Source: Bradyrhizobium sp. (GTDB taxonomy: Bacteria > Pseudomonadota > Alphaproteobacteria > Rhizobiales > Xanthobacteraceae). From it: DNA of 35,341 nt. The notes under the pieces are model-generated. The model made no database searches, was not told the origin of the DNA, and saw only the letters and a program-made list of their open reading frames with translations. Shown piece after piece: positions 31,747-35,341 of this stretch. The position numbers and the translations under genes were made by a program. Numbering within the stretch: position 1 is the stretch's first letter; the number at the start of each line of letters is the position of its first letter. The stretch is taken from NCBI GenBank assembly GCA_030681365.1, contig JAUXWH010000096.1:1-35341 (forward strand), in the 5' to 3' direction.

Positions 31747-32457
31747 TCACTTCGGTCCGGTCAACTGCAGTGTCAGGCGGTCCATGGCATTGGCGACATC
31801 ACGCCATTGCGCCAGCCAGCTCCTTGGAAAACGAAACGTCAGATCGGCGCCGTCGATGCGGCGCTCGCTCAGGCACATGCCGGGAGTGGCGGCATCGCGC
31901 GTACAGCGCGCGTAGAGGTTCGGCGCTTTCGCAAGAAACAGATCCTCGTTGCTGTAGGGCGTGCCGTCGCGAAATGCGCGCGCCGTCAGGCCATCCTGTC
32001 CGGGCGGCGAGGTCTGCTCGAGATAGCGCGGATAGATGGTGCGCACGCGGACGTCCGGCGCCAGCGTGTCATGATGTGCCGAAATCGACAGGAAGATCCG
32101 GTCGATCGGCTGGATCGATTCCTCGACGGTATCGGCGCTGACATGCTTCGGGGCGAGGGGAGCCTCGAGCGCGGGAAACGTGAAGCTGAGATCGACGCGT
32201 TCCTGCGGCCCTGAATGGCGCTGGATTTTCCGGCGTACCGCCATGGTCGGCACGTTGAAGAGGGTTGCCCCGACGCTCACCGGCAGCCGCTCCGGACTGC
32301 TCGAAACCTTGGGCCCCCAGGTCGGCCACAGCAGATAGCCGACAACGGCCATCGCGCAGGTCGTGAGCGCGCCCCCAACCATGATCGGGATCATGTGGCT
32401 GCGGCGACGCCGGCGCGAACGGCGGGCGGTGTGCTGGACGGAGGAAAGGAATGTCAT
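31747..32457 (-). CDS. membrane-anchored protein, function unknown
   Basis: A 236-residue protein with a very basic N-terminus (RRSRRRRRSH), one membrane segment (IPIMVGGALTTCAMAVVGYL, about residues 23-42) and a predicted periplasmic domain. The exported part has SVGATLFNVPTMAVRR and a C-terminal half with two Cys residues (YARCTRD and GMCLSERR), probably a disulfide. I do not recognise a characterised family. Topology by the positive-inside rule is N-in, C-out. It ends close to the palindrome at 31671 and diverges from the small membrane protein at 32688. Confidence 0.75.
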   Translation of the reverse strand: MTFLSSVQHTARRSRRRRRSHMIPIMVGGALTTCAMAVVGYLLWPTWGPKVSSSPERLPVSVGATLFNVPTMAVRRKIQRHSGPQERVDLSFTFPALEAPLAPKHVSADTVEESIQPIDRIFLSISAHHDTLAPDVRVRTIYPRYLEQTSPPGQDGLTARAFRDGTPYSNEDLFLAKAPNLYARCTRDAATPGMCLSERRIDGADLTFRFPRSWLAQWRDVANAMDRLTLQLTGPK

Positions 32458-32687
32458 GGACCAAACAGCTTGAGGTGGATCCGGGGAGCCGAATCACCCG
32501 CGAATATGCCACGCGCCGGTGGGCTTCCGCAGGGTTTCGTGCGGTTGACACCCGCGCGAGCCATGTCCGGAGGGCGGTTCCGGCCGTCGGCGTTAACCTT
32601 TCCTTAAGGATAGTGTGGCGGCCGCCGGCCGTTTTTGCGATGCAGGGGGCGTTGCTGGAAGCTGGTTGTGTAGCGGAAGTCCTTTCG

Positions 32688-33017
32688 ATGTCGCCTGATG
32701 CGTTGAATTCCCTGTTCTCCCTTTGCATCGGCTTCGCCCTCGCGGGCGCGCTGGCCAGCGGATATCAGGCCCTGGTGCAGCGCCCGGCGGGCTTCGGACT
32801 GCTGCAAGTGGGCGTGGTGCCGAAGGCATTCGCGGCCGTTCCCTTCCTGGTGTTCGCCGCCCCCTTCATCATCATGCGCAACACGCTGCGCGGCGCGCGG
32901 GTCGAGCGGCGCCGTTTCCAGTTCGTGATGATGGCGACCGTGCTGGCGGGCTTCTGGAGCATGATGTCCGGCACGTTCTTCCTGATGACACTGCGCGCCG
33001 CAGGGGTGCTGGCCTGA
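32688..33017 (+). CDS. small membrane protein, function unknown
   Basis: A 109-residue protein with three likely membrane segments: SLCIGFALAGALASGYQAL, AFAAVPFLVFAAPFIIMRNT and FVMMATVLAGFWSMMSGTFF. A conserved-looking basic loop RGARVERRRF lies between the last two. It resembles hypothetical small membrane proteins of Bradyrhizobium relatives; no function can be given. The ATG at 32688 is preferred because the in-frame upstream part to 32451 is not hydrophobic and resembles leader DNA. The gamma-class carbonic anhydrase gene follows 47 bp downstream on the same strand. Confidence 0.75.
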   Translation: MSPDALNSLFSLCIGFALAGALASGYQALVQRPAGFGLLQVGVVPKAFAAVPFLVFAAPFIIMRNTLRGARVERRRFQFVMMATVLAGFWSMMSGTFFLMTLRAAGVLA

Positions 33018-33064
33018 GCCAAACGTCTATGCCAATGTCGCCGCGAACCGGAGACTGACTTGGC

Positions 33065-33595
33065 ATGGCGATCTACGAACTTGACGGGCAGGCGCCCGAA
33101 ACCCCCGCGGACGGAAATTACTTCATCGCCGATACCGCCACGGTGATCGGCAGAGTGCGCTTGCACAATGCCGCGAGCGTATGGTTCGGCGCGGTATTGC
33201 GCGGCGACAACGAGTGGATCGAGATCGGCGAAAATTCCAATGTGCAGGACAACTCGACCTGCCATACCGACATGGGTTTTCCGCTGACGATCGGAAAGAA
33301 CTGCACGGTCGGTCACAACGTCATCCTGCACGGCTGCACGATCGAGGATGACGCGCTGGTCGGGATGGGTTCGATCGTGATGAACGGCGCCCGGATCGGC
33401 CGCGGCAGCGTCGTCGGCGCGGGCTCGGTGATCACGGAAGGCAAGCAGTTTCCCGAATATTCCCTGATCATCGGATCGCCGGCGCGGGTCATTCGCACGC
33501 TCGATCCCGCGCAAGTCGCCAAAATGGGAAGTGCGGCGAAATTCTACGTCGCCAACGGGGCTCGCTTCAAAAAGGGCATGAAGAAAATCGGCTGA
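33065..33595 (+). CDS. gamma-class carbonic anhydrase family protein
   Basis: A 176-residue left-handed beta-helix protein of the gamma carbonic anhydrase/YrdA-PaaY group. The three zinc His residues are present: His67 (STCHTD), His84 and His89 (VGHNVILH). Hexapeptide repeats run from about residue 22 to 150, ending with the family's IIGSPARVIR segment. Members can hydrate carbon dioxide or hydrolyse thioesters; many lack measurable activity. GGAGACTGAC lies upstream of the ATG. Function beyond the fold is inferred. Confidence 0.9.
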   Translation: MAIYELDGQAPETPADGNYFIADTATVIGRVRLHNAASVWFGAVLRGDNEWIEIGENSNVQDNSTCHTDMGFPLTIGKNCTVGHNVILHGCTIEDDALVGMGSIVMNGARIGRGSVVGAGSVITEGKQFPEYSLIIGSPARVIRTLDPAQVAKMGSAAKFYVANGARFKKGMKKIG

Positions 33596-33803
33596 AGCCT
33601 GCGGCGGTCAGCTGACGTCGCGGCGTAGACTTCTTCGCAGCGGGGGTGAGCGGACTGCCCCGGTGAGCCGCCCTCGGCGAGGGCTGGGAAGGCGGTCAAA
33701 AATAAAACCCGCCCGACCCGGGACGTGCGACTTTGGTATAGCATGCCCACGTGGCGATGATTTCCGCCTGTTCGCTGTTTACGCCGTTTGCCTCCTTTGA
33801 TGG

Positions 33804-33977
33804 ATGCTCACCATGCTCACAGCTCCCGACTACACGTTGCTGCTCCTGGGCGTCATCGTCGGTCTCGGCGCCGCCTTTGTGTGGATGTTCTGGGAATTCG
33901 AGCAGATCAGGCTGCGCCGTCGTCGCGCTCGCTTCGGGGCGGTCGCTAGACCGCCGCGCCGGGACAGCCTGCGATAG
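33804..33977 (+). CDS. small single-span membrane protein, hypothetical
   Basis: A short reading frame of 57 codons from ATG 33804 (54 from ATG 33813). It encodes a hydrophobic segment (DYTLLLLGVIVGLGAAFVWM) followed by WEFEQIRLRRRRARFG, a strongly basic tail. This is the pattern of a real small membrane protein with its tail in the cytoplasm. The basis is composition and topology only; no family is recognised. A minus-strand terminator lies 40 bp beyond its stop and would keep transcription from the opposite gene out. Confidence 0.5.
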   Translation: MLTMLTAPDYTLLLLGVIVGLGAAFVWMFWEFEQIRLRRRRARFGAVARPPRRDSLR

Positions 33978-34017
33978 CGCGCCGCCCGGCATCGACGCAT
34001 TGCGCCGATCGCTTGAG

Positions 34018-34059
34018 AAAAAACAAGGCCGTCGACGCAGTATAACGCCAACGGCCTTG
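34018..34059 (-). terminator. rho-independent terminator, minus strand
   Basis: On the minus strand CAAGGCCGT and its exact complement ACGGCCTTG (34059-34051 and 34032-34024) form a 9-bp stem with an 18-nt loop, followed at once by TTTTTT. It should end transcripts of the coiled-coil protein gene whose stop codon is about 170 bp upstream. Confidence 0.7.
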
Positions 34060-34230
34060 CCAGCCCCGGATATTGAAATTGGCTTGCGCCATCCGGTGAA
34101 TTGCATGATGCCCCGGAACATTACGGGCATATGTGATCCAGTTCACAATCGGCGAGAAAAAGTTCTGACGGGCCTGCCGGCGCGGTCCATTTAGGCGCGC
34201 GATGCTTTCGGTAACGGCACGGGCACGGGC

Positions 34231-34728
34231 TTAGCCCCGCGAATTGCCACGCTTGCGCTGCGACACGGCGCTGCGTTTTTTCTTGACCGACGACTTTCGA
34301 ACCGACGGTGGACTTGAGGGTTCGGAAGCCTGCGCGCTGGCGAAGGACTGGCGCAGGCCGTCGATCGCGCCGGTCAGGCTGCCGACCTGCTCGGACAGCC
34401 GCTTGGTCTCGGTTTGCTGCGCGGCCAGCAGCCGCCTGACGGTCTGCAGCTGGTCCTGCACCACCTGCAGCTGGTCGATCGACTCCTGCTGGGTGGCTTC
34501 CAGGCCCTTGGTTGTCTCCTCCAGTTGCTCGGAAGCCTGGGCGGTGCGGGCCTGCAGCTGCCTGACCGCAACGACGCGGTCCGGTTCGGGCGAGTTGCCG
34601 GTGTAGCCGCGCCACAGCGCGATGGATCCGCCGCCGGCCACCAGGGCGACCAATATGGCGGCGGCGAGGGCAATCGGCTGCGAGCTGATGCGCGAGAGGC
34701 CACTCTTCGTATCATTGAGATCGATCAT
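34231..34728 (-). CDS. membrane-anchored coiled-coil protein, function unknown
   Basis: A 165-residue protein with one membrane segment near the N-terminus (IALAAAILVALVAGGGSIAL) and a coiled coil of about 80 residues rich in Gln/Glu/Leu (LQARTAQASEQLEETTKGLE onward). The tail is strongly basic (SVKKKRSAVSQRKRG). The coiled coil probably lies in the periplasm. The ATG at 34728 follows GGAG; a longer reading from 34803 adds 25 unrelated residues. No characterised family recognised. A terminator at 34018 lies downstream. Confidence 0.8.
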   Translation of the reverse strand: MIDLNDTKSGLSRISSQPIALAAAILVALVAGGGSIALWRGYTGNSPEPDRVVAVRQLQARTAQASEQLEETTKGLEATQQESIDQLQVVQDQLQTVRRLLAAQQTETKRLSEQVGSLTGAIDGLRQSFASAQASEPSSPPSVRKSSVKKKRSAVSQRKRGNSRG

Positions 34729-34809
34729 GGGACTCCAAAGCCTGGCGGAAGGCGAAAGTTCCAGCACGCTCGACGCCTGCTCACCGGCACGGCGCTCATA
34801 CAAAACGCT

Positions 34810-35109
34810 TCAGTAGCACGGATGTCGCCGGCCGTCCTGGCCGCGGTAGTTCGCCGACGATTGCCCGCAAAGGCGATCGAAGCCGTCATAGATGCCGTAG
34901 GGCCGTTCATTCAGCGGCACCACGACGCGGTCCGGCAGCGCCGTCGTTCCCGGGTAGAAATCGGCCGGGCCGTAATTATGGGAATAGTCGATGATCAGCG
35001 GAGCGACCGCCTGGGCCCGCTGGCGATGAACGCGAACGCCTGCATCGGCGGCAAACGCGGGCACGGAAACCACGAGCAACGCCGCGGCAGCCAGCAATTT
35101 CAACTTCAT
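34810..35109 (-). CDS. small secreted protein, function unknown
   Basis: A 99-residue protein with a clear signal peptide: KLK start, hydrophobic LLAAAALLVVSV and an AFA cleavage site after residue 20. The mature part has HNYGPADFYPGTTALPDRVV and two Cys residues (RLCGQ and the penultimate HPCY), probably a disulfide. It is of a type common in Bradyrhizobium relatives and unassigned. CGAGGGCGAA precedes the ATG. It lies about 80 bp upstream of the coiled-coil protein gene on the same strand. Confidence 0.8.
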   Translation of the reverse strand: MKLKLLAAAALLVVSVPAFAADAGVRVHRQRAQAVAPLIIDYSHNYGPADFYPGTTALPDRVVVPLNERPYGIYDGFDRLCGQSSANYRGQDGRRHPCY

Positions 35110-35180
35110 TTCGCCCTCGTTTACGATCAGGTAACGAATTCTAGCGGCATCGGGTGGGGCGGTAAAGGGAAGAGGGTGGC

Positions 35181-35199
35181 GGTGGAGGGCTCCTCCACC
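35181..35199. other. hairpin upstream of the secreted protein gene
   Basis: GGTGGAG and CTCCACC flank a five-base loop, extendable by one pair. No U-run follows on either strand, so it is not a clear terminator. Nothing else is seen in 35110-35341. Confidence 0.35.
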
Positions 35200-35341
35200 G
35201 GGCGTTGCCAGGGCGGTTGGAGCCGGGTCGCGACCCGAGCGGCCCTGGGATCATGCCCGGAAGGCAGCCGCAACGCTGACGCGGTGCTGGTTCGAACAAA
35301 AATATTGAAAACAACCCCATGTACAGTAGCCGGTGGTCGCC

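Overview
The window reads as chromosomal DNA of a high-GC alphaproteobacterium of the Nitrobacteraceae (Bradyrhizobium / Rhodopseudomonas relatives). This rests on protein content (DUF3126-type protein, NDUFS6-like CHCC zinc protein, core-type methionine synthase, many hydrolases), on strong G/C third-position bias, and on many dispersed CGTCAT...ATGACG repeats plus one long repeat of a type I associate with Bradyrhizobium. The genus is inferred from memory, not from a search. There are no rRNA genes, CRISPR arrays or intact mobile elements; one tRNA-Leu and one decayed IS3-type transposase are present.

Layout. 0-1.6 kb, minus: the start of an alpha-E protein (cut by the window edge) and a circularly permuted ATP-grasp enzyme, the core pair of a predicted peptide-ligation system. 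1.8-3.9 kb, plus: a CinA-N/MoaB-like protein, a Gpt-like phosphoribosyltransferase and an unassigned protein whose stop codon lies in a repeat. 4.0-5.1 kb, minus: a methionine synthase consisting of the catalytic MetE domain only. 5.2-7.6 kb, plus: glutathione transferase, DsbA-fold isomerase and quinone reductase, a redox/detoxification set.

7.8-20.3 kb is the main functional block. On the minus strand are an M20 carboxypeptidase, two DppB/DppC-type permeases, a double ATPase, an M81 (MlrC-like) peptidase, an M20D amidohydrolase, an amidase and an atypical crotonase. The matching periplasmic binding protein is on the plus strand, divergent from the M20 gene. Together they look like import and stepwise hydrolysis of a peptide or amide-linked substrate.

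20.5-23.8 kb: a GAF-adenylate cyclase, then an accessory patch made of an IS3-type transposase relic, a visibly AT-richer phospholipase D-like gene, and tRNA-Leu(UAA) whose 3' end faces that patch. 24.0-25.2 kb: a small lipoprotein, then about 0.8 kb without genes, filled by a long repeat with strong hairpins. 25.2-35.3 kb is ordinary chromosome: FAD monooxygenase with an NDUFS6-like zinc protein, an unknown membrane protein, an alpha/beta hydrolase, a polytopic membrane protein, serine acetyltransferase, DUF3126 protein, a perfect 54-bp palindrome between convergent genes, several small membrane or secreted proteins and a gamma-class carbonic anhydrase.

The best leads are the peptide/amide import-and-hydrolysis locus, the long structured repeat at about 24.5-25.0 kb, the tRNA-adjacent island with its IS relic, and the several repeat families that share CGTCAT/ATGACG ends.
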